In this document: positions 1 to 4,548 of the stretch, piece after piece | Layout: each line of letters starts with the position of its first letter | Position numbering within the stretch: position 1 is the first letter of the stretch | Source of the DNA: SFWF01 sp045591645 | GTDB taxonomy: Bacteria; Bacillota; Clostridia; Oscillospirales; Acutalibacteraceae | Assembly: GCA_045591645.1 (NCBI GenBank) | Contig: JAZNTG010000046.1 | Span: forward strand, 1-7,727 | DNA: 7,727 nucleotides | Direction of reading: 5' to 3' | The notes under the pieces: model-generated | Seen by the model: only the letters and a program-made list of their open reading frames with translations | Told to the model about the DNA's origin: nothing | Databases searched by the model: none | Translations under genes and position numbers: made by a program

Positions 1-28
1 TAATACATCGCACGTATTATTTTGTCAA
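1..28 (-). promoter_or_regulatory. sigma-A promoter firing off the left edge
   Basis: Read on the minus strand, TTGACA (23-28, perfect -35) is followed by a 17-bp spacer and TATTA at the window edge (1-5), with the sixth -10 base out of view. It lies beyond the tRNA terminator, so it should start a separate transcript for a gene to the left. The -10 and spacer contain an inverted repeat, TAATAC (1-6) and GTATTA (14-19), which could be an operator; that part is inference. Confidence 0.6.
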
Positions 29-57
29 GAGCTTTTTTGGGAGTTCTCATCTTTAAG

Positions 58-101
58 AACAAAAAATAAGCAGCCACCTCAAAAGAGGTAACTGCTTATT
101 T
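58..101 (-). terminator. intrinsic terminator of tRNA-Arg
   Basis: A 10-bp perfect stem (64-73 with 92-101) carries a second 5-bp stem (ACCTC/GAGGT) around an AAAA loop. On the minus strand it is followed by a run of T (66-61). It begins at the last base of the encoded CCA of the tRNA, so it ends the tRNA transcript immediately. Confidence 0.85.
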
Positions 102-177
102 GGCGCGCTGAAGAAGATTCGAACTCCCGACCTTCTGGTCCGTAGCCAGACGCTCTATCCAGCTGAGCTATCAGCGC
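101..177 (-). tRNA. tRNA-Arg (anticodon ACG)
   Basis: The reverse complement folds as a complete 77-nt cloverleaf. The acceptor stem is GCGCTGA/TCAGCGC, with discriminator G and an encoded CCA. The D-stem is GCTC/GAGC, the anticodon stem is TCTGG/CCAGA around loop CTACGGA (anticodon ACG), and the T-arm is GGGAG-TTCGAAT-CTTCT with two G-U pairs. A34 would be deaminated to inosine by TadA so that one tRNA reads CGU, CGC and CGA; this is known for bacterial tRNA-Arg(ACG), not seen here. It is a single-gene unit with its own promoter and terminator. There is no sign of an integrated element at its 3' end: the terminator follows directly. Confidence 0.97.
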
Positions 178-201
178 AAATATTAACATAAAATTTGAGT
201 G

Positions 202-237
202 CCCAAATATAATACCATAAACTCAGCAAGAATGCAA
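202..237 (-). promoter_or_regulatory. promoter of tRNA-Arg
   Basis: On the minus strand TTGCAT (232-237), a 17-bp spacer and TATTAT (209-214) place transcription start near 202, about 25 nt before the mature tRNA 5' end. An A/T-tract block (about 241-270) sits just upstream of the -35 and could act as an UP element. Confidence 0.75.
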
Positions 238-275
238 GTGGTAATTTTTTATTTTTAAAAATTTTCTATTTCATA

Positions 276-304
276 TTGCTAATTATCGCTGTCGGTTGTA
301 TAAT
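276..304 (+). promoter_or_regulatory. promoter of the DUF3048 lipoprotein gene
   Basis: TTGCTA (276-281), a 17-bp spacer and a perfect TATAAT (299-304) predict a start near 311 and a 5' leader of about 35 nt. The AT-rich block at 241-270 is upstream of this promoter as well as of the divergent tRNA promoter. Confidence 0.75.
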
Positions 305-345
305 GTTTTTACCGAATTATATATTATTAGGGAGATTTTTCGAAT

Positions 346-1422
346 ATGCGATTTTCCAAATTAGCCTGCCTTTTTTTATCCGTTATCTTAATACTTTCTC
401 TTTCTGCCTGCTCAAATAGTCCTTCACCCTCGACAGGCGAGCTTGATGACGGTAAAGTTTCCTCAACAGATTTTAATCCTAACGGGACCTCTTCAGATCC
501 TGAAGAGGATGCTACCAAGACTTGTTTAAATCCTCTTACAGGTCTTTATAACCTATCTGAGGCTCAGTCCCTTCTCCGTCCTACTGCGGTCATAATCAAT
601 AATATCAGCAACGCTCAGAGGATCCAGTCGGGTGTAGGTAGCGCTGACGTTGTTTTTGAGACCGAGGTTGAAGGCGGTATCACACGTCTGCTTGCCATAT
701 ATCAGGCACCTGATGAGAGTATCTCGCATATAGGCTCTGTGCGCAGTGCCCGCGTGGTGTTTGCCGAGCTTGCCGCTTCGATGAATTCGGTTCTTCTCTA
801 TCACGGAATGGATGAGGTCTACTGCCGTCCGAGATTGAATGCTCTCGGTGTGAACCGTTTGGAGATCTCCGAAAAGGCATACGGAAGCCGCATTAATAAC
901 GGAGAGTCGTGGGAACACAGGCTCTATACCTCGGGCAATTTAGCAGCATCGGCACGCGACAGTCTTGTCCAGCCGATGACCTTAGGTGCTGACCCTTGGC
1001 TTTCTTTCTCAGCCGACAAAGCTGCTGCCTCAACTTCAGCAAAGAGAATTAACATAAAGTTCAGAGGCTCCCAGACTACCAATTTCTTCTATAACGAGGA
1101 ATCAGGAAACTACAGCCGCGGCAGAAACGGAAATATATTAAAGGATTATTTCACAGATAAAGAAGAAACCTTTACGAATATATTCGTGCTGAACACCTCC
1201 ACCAAGCTTTACAGCGACGGTTATCACCGTGAAGTAAAGCTCTCGGGCGGCGAAGGATACTACATAACCAAAGGCGGTATTGAGCCCATAACCTGGTCCA
1301 AAAACGGGGATCACTCACATATAGAATTCAAAGACAGTGTTGGCGAGGTCCTAAGCGTTACCCCGGGAAATTCCTACATCTGCATAATAGATAAAAATGC
1401 AGGAAAGATTACATATGAATAA
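346..1422 (+). CDS. DUF3048 (YerB-like) lipoprotein
   Basis: A 358-residue secreted lipoprotein. Residues 1-21 form a lipoprotein signal peptide (basic N-terminus, hydrophobic core) ending in lipobox LSAC with Cys22 as the lipidation site, so the protein should sit on the outer face of the membrane. A Ser/Thr/Asp-rich linker covers about 23-60. The DUF3048 N-terminal domain follows (about 61-210), with the family pattern NPLTGL (62-67), QSGVGSADVVFE (94-105), VEGGITRLLAIY (108-119) and IGSVRSAR (129-136). The C-terminal DUF3048 domain (about 235-352) ends with the typical ITWSK and VTPGNSYICIID segments. The length is usual for YerB-type proteins, whose molecular role is not established. The ATG start is supported by AGGGAG at 329-334 and by the signal peptide. 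It is monocistronic: own promoter, and a terminator overlapping its stop codon. The family call is firm; function is unknown. Confidence 0.93.
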   Translation: MRFSKLACLFLSVILILSLSACSNSPSPSTGELDDGKVSSTDFNPNGTSSDPEEDATKTCLNPLTGLYNLSEAQSLLRPTAVIINNISNAQRIQSGVGSADVVFETEVEGGITRLLAIYQAPDESISHIGSVRSARVVFAELAASMNSVLLYHGMDEVYCRPRLNALGVNRLEISEKAYGSRINNGESWEHRLYTSGNLAASARDSLVQPMTLGADPWLSFSADKAAASTSAKRINIKFRGSQTTNFFYNEESGNYSRGRNGNILKDYFTDKEETFTNIFVLNTSTKLYSDGYHREVKLSGGEGYYITKGGIEPITWSKNGDHSHIEFKDSVGEVLSVTPGNSYICIIDKNAGKITYE

Positions 1423-1466
1423 TAAAAAGGGGGCTGTCTCACTAAGTGCAGCCCCTTTTTATTATT
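1418..1466. terminator. bidirectional terminator between convergent genes
   Basis: A long stem pairs 1418-1436 with 1449-1466 (AATAATAAAAAGGGGGCTG against its near-perfect complement, one bulged G), with a small CAC/GTG pairing inside the loop. A/T arms flank the G/C core, giving a T run on both strands. It overlaps the stop of the lipoprotein gene and ends 3 nt short of the convergent ligase-like gene, so it serves both. Confidence 0.9.
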
Positions 1467-1468
1467 CA

Positions 1469-2272
1469 TTACTGTTCTTCGCGAGCCTTCATAGGAACGT
1501 AGGGCTCTGCTTCTTTATCTTTAATATCTCTTATGATGATAAAGGGTGTCAGCTCATCGTCCTGACCTGCGGGGTTATCTCGAACAAGCTCACAAAGGAA
1601 TTCTTTGTCTGTATCTTTTAAATCCTCGCTTACTCCGAGTATCTCGACCGAGATATCGTTTGCGTCGATTATCATAGTTGTAACCCCCTGCTCGTTGAAA
1701 ATCCTCTTACAAGCTCCGTCGGGGTCCTCGGGATTGAGTACGGCAAGGTCGTGATAGGTTTCAAATACCGAGTGCATATAAAAACCGTCAATGCCCGCAA
1801 TATCCTGACCGACTATCTCGTAAAATACGCCGCGCTTACCGAAAACCTTTCCAACGGCGCCGCAAAGAGAAGCCCAGAGAATGAGTGGTGCACCCTTCAT
1901 ATTGATAGCAAGCTGGAGCTTATAGGGCTCGCCCATTCCGATACCCGTATCGCTGTTTTTAGTGGCAAATTTTGATAAAGTACGGGCAAGGAAGCCGATT
2001 TTAACGTCCTTTTTCTCAACGGTGTTGTCCTGACTCATTGAAACGACCTTTTCGCCTATTGCAACAATATCGCCCTCTTCATATAAAGGCTTTACATATT
2101 TTCCGATAAGCTCGGAAAGATTTTCTCCTCTGCCGATGAAGTGAGTATTTACGGCATAACGCTCAAAGCGTCTACCCTCTACCTCGCGGACGCCGCGGAT
2201 ATAGTAAACTATTCCGTCCCTTTCGCGCTTGTTTTCAGCATAATTTTTATTTCCGTCATACCAAAATGCCAT
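1469..2272 (-). CDS. coenzyme F420-0:L-glutamate ligase (CofE)-like protein
   Basis: A 267-residue cytosolic protein with no signal peptide or membrane segment. I assign it to the F420-0:gamma-glutamyl ligase family (PF01996) by overall pattern. An N-terminal segment reads RYAVNTHFIGRGENL (38-52) followed by GDIVAIGEKVVSMSQ (67-81), the dgDilvis-Kivs block of this family. A central glycine-rich region follows (about 108-165), then a C-terminal RDNPAGQDDELTPFIIIR segment (231-248) like that of clostridial members. CofE itself adds gamma-linked glutamate to F420-0 using GTP. Most Clostridia are not known to make F420, so the true substrate is probably different; this is inference. ATG is preceded by AAGGAG (2281-2286) at 8 nt. 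It is a single-gene unit, divergent from the YitT-like gene. The family assignment is fairly sure; the activity is not. Confidence 0.78.
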   Translation of the reverse strand: MAFWYDGNKNYAENKRERDGIVYYIRGVREVEGRRFERYAVNTHFIGRGENLSELIGKYVKPLYEEGDIVAIGEKVVSMSQDNTVEKKDVKIGFLARTLSKFATKNSDTGIGMGEPYKLQLAINMKGAPLILWASLCGAVGKVFGKRGVFYEIVGQDIAGIDGFYMHSVFETYHDLAVLNPEDPDGACKRIFNEQGVTTMIIDANDISVEILGVSEDLKDTDKEFLCELVRDNPAGQDDELTPFIIIRDIKDKEAEPYVPMKAREEQ

Positions 2273-2303
2273 AAATACAGCTCCTTAAACATCTTATATA
2301 AAT

Positions 2304-2331
2304 AGTATAAACCTTTTTAAAACAAAGTCAA
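2304..2331 (-). promoter_or_regulatory. promoter of the CofE-like gene
   Basis: On the minus strand TTGACT (2326-2331), a 16-bp spacer and TATACT (2304-2309) lie about 20 bp before the ribosome binding site. An 18-bp spacing to an overlapping TACTAT is possible but weaker. Confidence 0.65.
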
Positions 2332-2339
2332 TAAAATAG

Positions 2340-2368
2340 TTGCTTTTGTGTTTTTAATTAAATATAAT
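2340..2368 (+). promoter_or_regulatory. promoter of the YitT-like gene
   Basis: TTGCTT (2340-2345), a 17-bp spacer and a perfect TATAAT (2363-2368) predict a start near 2375. Its -35 is only 8 bp from the -35 of the divergent promoter, so both polymerases would face away from the same short segment. Confidence 0.75.
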
Positions 2369-2407
2369 AAAATTGTTTTTTATCGTTAATTAAGAGAGGT
2401 TTTATTT

Positions 2408-3019
2408 TTGAAGCTTAAATTAAATGTCGAAAGGTGCGCCCTCGCACTGCTCGGCAGCGCTATTCTTGCCTTCGGGCTATACAATGTGCACTCCCTTTCA
2501 GGCGTGACCGAAGGCGGCGCACTGGGGCTTACACTACTGATGGACCATTGGTTTGGTATCTCCCCCGCTGTGTCCGGCGCAGTTATTAACATCATCTGTT
2601 ATGCCATTGGAATAAAAACCTTCGGCAAGGAATTCATCACATATTCGCTGATATCTACATTAGGTTTTTCTTTGACCTATAAAATTTGCGAGCTATTCCC
2701 ACCCGTTTATCCCGATATCGCAAGCTATCCGCTTTTAGCCGCTCTGCTCGGCGCGGTTTTTGTTGGCGTAGGAGTCGGGCTATGCGTACGTATAGGCGGT
2801 GCACCCACGGGCGACGATGCCCTAGCTATGAGTCTTTCAAAGCTGTTTCATACAAAGATCGAATGGATATATCTTGTAAGCGATCTTCTGATACTAGCTC
2901 TTTCGCTGACCTATATACCCATCACAAAAATTATTTATTCTCTTATCACTGTCACCCTTTCAAGCAAGCTTGTCGGCCTAGTGCAGAGAATGGGAAACAA
3001 AAAAACTGGTGCATCTTAA
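2408..3019 (+). CDS. YitT-family (DUF161) integral membrane protein, short form
   Basis: A 203-residue polytopic membrane protein with about six hydrophobic segments (roughly 10-28, 38-48, 53-70, 75-93, 108-128 and 152-192 in two parts). Two family motifs, GVTEGGALGL (32-41) and IGGAPTGDDALAM (129-141), occupy equivalent places in the two halves, consistent with the internal duplication typical of YitT/YczE proteins. The usual full-length YitT protein is about 280 residues with a cytosolic C-terminal DUF2179 domain; that domain is missing here and the protein ends in a short basic tail (QRMGNKKTGAS). Start is TTG, chosen because AGAGAGG (2393-2399) lies 8 nt upstream and the next ATG in frame is at residue 45, inside the membrane domain. 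No operon partner: own promoter, and a terminator downstream at 3101-3160. Transported substrate, if any, is unknown. Confidence 0.85.
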   Translation: MKLKLNVERCALALLGSAILAFGLYNVHSLSGVTEGGALGLTLLMDHWFGISPAVSGAVINIICYAIGIKTFGKEFITYSLISTLGFSLTYKICELFPPVYPDIASYPLLAALLGAVFVGVGVGLCVRIGGAPTGDDALAMSLSKLFHTKIEWIYLVSDLLILALSLTYIPITKIIYSLITVTLSSKLVGLVQRMGNKKTGAS

Positions 3020-3033
3020 TTTGGTGAGAATGT

Positions 3034-3050
3034 GTTTCGCTATACGAAAC
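3034..3050. repeat. short inverted repeat downstream of the YitT-like gene
   Basis: GTTTCG (3034-3039) and CGAAAC (3045-3050) form a perfect 6-bp stem with a 5-nt loop. No T run follows, so it is not an intrinsic terminator. It could be a 3'-UTR hairpin or a protein site; the rest of 3020-3100 shows nothing I can name. Confidence 0.35.
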
Positions 3051-3100
3051 GATATTAATGCGCCGCAGTCACCGAAATTATTCGTTGTTCACTAAACAAG

Positions 3101-3160
3101 AAAGACCCTTGGGACAGACTGTATAATGCTCTACGGAGTGTGTCCCTTAGGGTCTTTTTT
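3101..3160. terminator. bidirectional terminator between YitT-like and RHH genes
   Basis: AAAGACCCT (3101-3109) pairs with AGGGTCTTT (3149-3157), and GGGACA (3111-3116) pairs with TGTCCC (3141-3146) above a small internal loop. T runs follow on the plus strand, and A/T residues at the left edge serve the minus strand. It lies between the YitT-like gene and the stop of the minus-strand RHH gene, overlapping that stop. Confidence 0.88.
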
Positions 3161-3326
3161 ATTCTTCTATTTCTTCCAATGCCATTCGCACGGCGGCAAT
3201 AACGAAAGCAGAAAAAGTACATTCTTTTCCTTCTATGGCTTTTTCCACCGCAGCTATTACATCGTCAGGAAAACGGATGGTCTTGTTTGTTGTGGTTGGA
3301 GTGCTCGGAATTTGAAACTTTCCCAT
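3159..3326 (-). CDS. small ribbon-helix-helix (YlcI/YnfO-like) protein
   Basis: A 55-residue protein beginning MGKFQIPSTP. A polar N-terminal arm (1-12) leads into a beta-strand TNKTIRF (13-19), helix DDVIAAVEKAI (21-31), a turn GKECT (33-37) and a second helix to residue 54. This is the strand-helix-helix plan of MetJ/Arc DNA-binding proteins, and the strand pattern K-T-I-R-F with helix start P-D-D matches small clostridial YlcI/YnfO-type proteins. RHH proteins act as dimers that insert the paired strand in the DNA major groove. An open frame continues 27 codons upstream (to 3407), but I start at 3326 because GAGGTG (3332-3337) sits 5 nt before this ATG and the extension would cross the palindrome and has no family match. 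It is divergent from the small peptide gene, and likely represses that promoter, its own, or both. Regulatory role is inferred. Confidence 0.82.
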   Translation of the reverse strand: MGKFQIPSTPTTTNKTIRFPDDVIAAVEKAIEGKECTFSAFVIAAVRMALEEIEE

Positions 3327-3331
3327 AATTA

Positions 3332-3337
3332 CACCTC
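3332..3337 (-). promoter_or_regulatory. ribosome binding site fixing the RHH start
   Basis: GAGGTG on the minus strand lies 5 nt before the ATG at 3326. It decides for the 55-residue form over an 82-residue upstream extension. Confidence 0.75.
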
Positions 3338-3339
3338 GT

Positions 3340-3353
3340 AATACATTTGTATT
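3340..3353. promoter_or_regulatory. secondary palindrome in the RHH gene leader
   Basis: AATACA-TT-TGTATT: 6-bp perfect arms around the same CA-TT-TG core as the large palindrome at 3383-3410. It lies just upstream of the RHH ribosome binding site, and its centre is 50 bp from the centre of the large palindrome. Candidate weaker operator; binding is inference. Confidence 0.4.
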
Positions 3354-3382
3354 GCTTTTAGTGTAATGCAAAACGCGCTTAA

Positions 3383-3410
3383 GATATGCATTGCATTTGC
3401 AATGCATATC
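3383..3410. promoter_or_regulatory. 28-bp palindromic operator candidate
   Basis: GATATGCATTGCA (3383-3395) and its exact complement (3398-3410) flank a 2-bp TT centre: a perfect 13-bp inverted repeat. It covers the whole -35 box and most of the spacer of the plus-strand promoter, so a bound protein would block that promoter. No T run follows on either strand, so it is not a terminator. The obvious candidate ligand is the divergently encoded RHH protein. Confidence 0.7.
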
Positions 3411-3419
3411 TGTTATAAT
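3391..3419 (+). promoter_or_regulatory. promoter of the 52-residue peptide gene
   Basis: TTGCAT (3391-3396), a 17-bp spacer and a perfect TATAAT (3414-3419) predict a start near 3426 and a leader of about 25 nt. The -35 lies inside the palindrome. Confidence 0.75.
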
Positions 3420-3450
3420 GACCGTAATGTAATTAAAGTGGGAAGCTTCA

Positions 3451-3609
3451 ATGGAAAATTATAAGGAAATGTACAGAGAACTGTTTATTGTTACAACCAA
3501 GGCTATGCGTATATTAGAAGAGGCTCAGCAAAAGTGCGAAGAGATGTATATAGAATCTGAGGATAAAGATAAGATAATAAATATAGTAAACCGACTAAAG
3601 GATAACTGA
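3451..3609 (+). CDS. 52-residue helical peptide, unrecognised
   Basis: The frame opens with ATG at 3451 and stops with TGA at 3607-3609, giving 52 residues (MENYKEMYRE... to ...NRLKDN). It is charged, has no signal peptide or hydrophobic segment, and is predicted almost wholly helical, with a single Cys29 and Met/Leu/Ile spaced for an amphipathic helix (about 3-33) and a shorter second helix (about 39-50) after an ESEDKDK turn. I do not recognise a family with a known function. Support that it is real: a near-consensus promoter 30 bp upstream, GGGAAG (3440-3445) 5 nt before the ATG, and a terminator 26 nt after the stop. It is divergent from the RHH gene and its promoter is overlaid by the palindrome, so it is probably controlled by that protein. 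It could be a protein-binding partner of the RHH protein or a small regulator; both are guesses. Confidence 0.65.
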   Translation: MENYKEMYRELFIVTTKAMRILEEAQQKCEEMYIESEDKDKIINIVNRLKDN

Positions 3610-3629
3610 ACACTGACCACTGAAATAAT

Positions 3630-3687
3630 AAAAAAGACCCCGCAGTGAAGTGAACCCCAAATAGTTCACTTCGCAGGGTCTCTTTTT
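3630..3687. terminator. bidirectional terminator between peptide and SDR genes
   Basis: AGACCC (3635-3640) pairs with GGGTCT (3676-3681), then GC with GC, a 3-nt bulge, and GAAGTGAAC (3647-3655) with GTTCACTTC (3664-3672) around loop CCCAAATA. A run on the left and T run on the right give termination on both strands. It overlaps the stop codon of the convergent SDR gene. Confidence 0.87.
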
Positions 3688-4447
3688 ATTTCTTCTGCTG
3701 TTTCAGCCAAATCCACATAACAAGCTTGTGGGGCAAAAGCTTTGTAGCAAGCACCTGAAGACGTATCATCGGTCCGACGACTGATACATCCTTGCCTTTT
3801 CGCATATCGCGAAGCGCTCTCGTCACGACCTGCTGGGATGTGAAGAACTGATTATAATAGGTAATAACAGAGTCGTCAACAACGGCGGTATCAAAAAACT
3901 CGGTACGTACCCAGCCGGGGCAGACCGCCATCATTTTGATGCCTGTTTTTCGAAGCTCGGCGTTTATTGCTCTCGTAAAAGAAAGAACAAAAGCCTTTGT
4001 AGCTCCGTAGACGCCGATATAGGGTACAGGCTGGAAGGATGAAAGCGAGCCTATCTGATAGACCTCAGAGCCGTTTTTCAAATAGGGCAAGGTGATATAT
4101 GTCATAGCGACCAGCGCCTTATCATTCAGATCTATCATATCAAGCTGCTGTTTTAAAGGGATGTTCTCAAATTTTTCAAAAACGCCGAAGCCGCTTGCAT
4201 TAACAAGCACCTTCACCTCAGGCTTCTCAGCCTCTAAAAGAGCCTTGTACTCATCATACGAATCGCTTTTTGTAAGGTCAAGCGCTATCGCTCTGACCTT
4301 GTAGGAAATCTCACTCTGAAGCTCTTCAAGCCTTTCTTTTCGGCGGGCGATTACCCACACCTCGTCAAAGGAATTCTTCGCGCAAAGCTGACGGACAAAT
4401 TCTCTGCCCATTCCGCTTGACGCGCCTGTAATTATAGCAACTTTCAT
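3686..4447 (-). CDS. classical SDR-family NAD(P)-dependent oxidoreductase
   Basis: A 253-residue cytosolic short-chain dehydrogenase/reductase with a Rossmann fold. Cofactor motif TGASSGMG is at 7-14. A basic ARRKERL patch (34-40) after the second strand suggests NADP(H) preference. LDLT (57-60) contacts the adenine, and NASG (83-86) replaces the usual NAG. Catalytic residues fit the classical set: Asn108, Ser134 (in QIGSLSS), Tyr147 and Lys151 (YGATK). CPGWVRT (176-182) is the usual PG motif. The C-terminal end (KLLPHKLVMWIWLKQQKK) is amphipathic and typical of a clostridial DltE/YqjQ-like SDR subgroup, which may lie against membrane. The substrate cannot be told from sequence. ATG is preceded by AAAGGA (4455-4460) at 7 nt. 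The livF terminator ends 1 nt before this ribosome binding site, so no independent promoter fits between them. Length is normal and nothing is broken. Confidence 0.92.
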   Translation of the reverse strand: MKVAIITGASSGMGREFVRQLCAKNSFDEVWVIARRKERLEELQSEISYKVRAIALDLTKSDSYDEYKALLEAEKPEVKVLVNASGFGVFEKFENIPLKQQLDMIDLNDKALVAMTYITLPYLKNGSEVYQIGSLSSFQPVPYIGVYGATKAFVLSFTRAINAELRKTGIKMMAVCPGWVRTEFFDTAVVDDSVITYYNQFFTSQQVVTRALRDMRKGKDVSVVGPMIRLQVLATKLLPHKLVMWIWLKQQKK

Positions 4448-4461
4448 ACTATTATCCTTTC

Positions 4462-4487
4462 AAAAAAGGGCGGATATTATCCGCCCC
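4462..4487 (-). terminator. terminator of the liv operon, abutting the SDR RBS
   Basis: GGGCGGATA (4468-4476) and TATCCGCCC (4478-4486) form a near-continuous palindrome, effectively a 7-bp GC-rich stem with a 5-nt loop. Read on the minus strand it is followed by six T (4467-4462). It lies about 50 nt past the livF stop and directly before the SDR ribosome binding site. Confidence 0.8.
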
Positions 4488-4501
4488 TACATTTTTTATT
4501 T

Positions 4502-4548
4502 TGTCCGAAGGACACACTTTCCTCGGCCTTGTGGCTTTAGCCACCAAG
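4502..4548. repeat. two further inverted repeats after livF
   Basis: TGTCC-GAA-GGACA (4502-4514) is a 5-bp hairpin. CTTGTGGCT (4528-4536) with AGCCACCAAG (4539-4548) is a 9-bp stem with one bulge that includes the livF stop codon. Neither has a strong T run, so they are not clear terminators; they may protect the 3' end of the liv mRNA. Confidence 0.45.

Noticed and set aside
101..177. tRNA-Arg gene as an attachment site of an integrated element
   Set aside because: No integrase gene, no direct repeat of the tRNA 3' end, and a native terminator directly follows the tRNA.
553..918. 121-codon open frame on the minus strand
   Set aside because: It lies wholly inside the DUF3048 lipoprotein gene, whose protein matches a known family; no ribosome binding site or family pattern in the antisense frame.
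3122..3127. TATAAT in the loop of the terminator at 3101-3160
   Set aside because: No -35-like sequence at 16-18 bp upstream; it is part of the hairpin loop and no plus-strand gene begins just after it.
3360..3382. Minus-strand promoter for the RHH gene
   Set aside because: I looked for -10/-35 pairs in 3338-3419 and found only poor ones (for example TTTTGC-16-TACAAA); not good enough to annotate, although a promoter must exist here.
3327..3407. 27-codon upstream extension of the RHH frame
   Set aside because: The extension crosses the palindrome, lacks family similarity, and a good GAGGTG site fixes the start at 3326.
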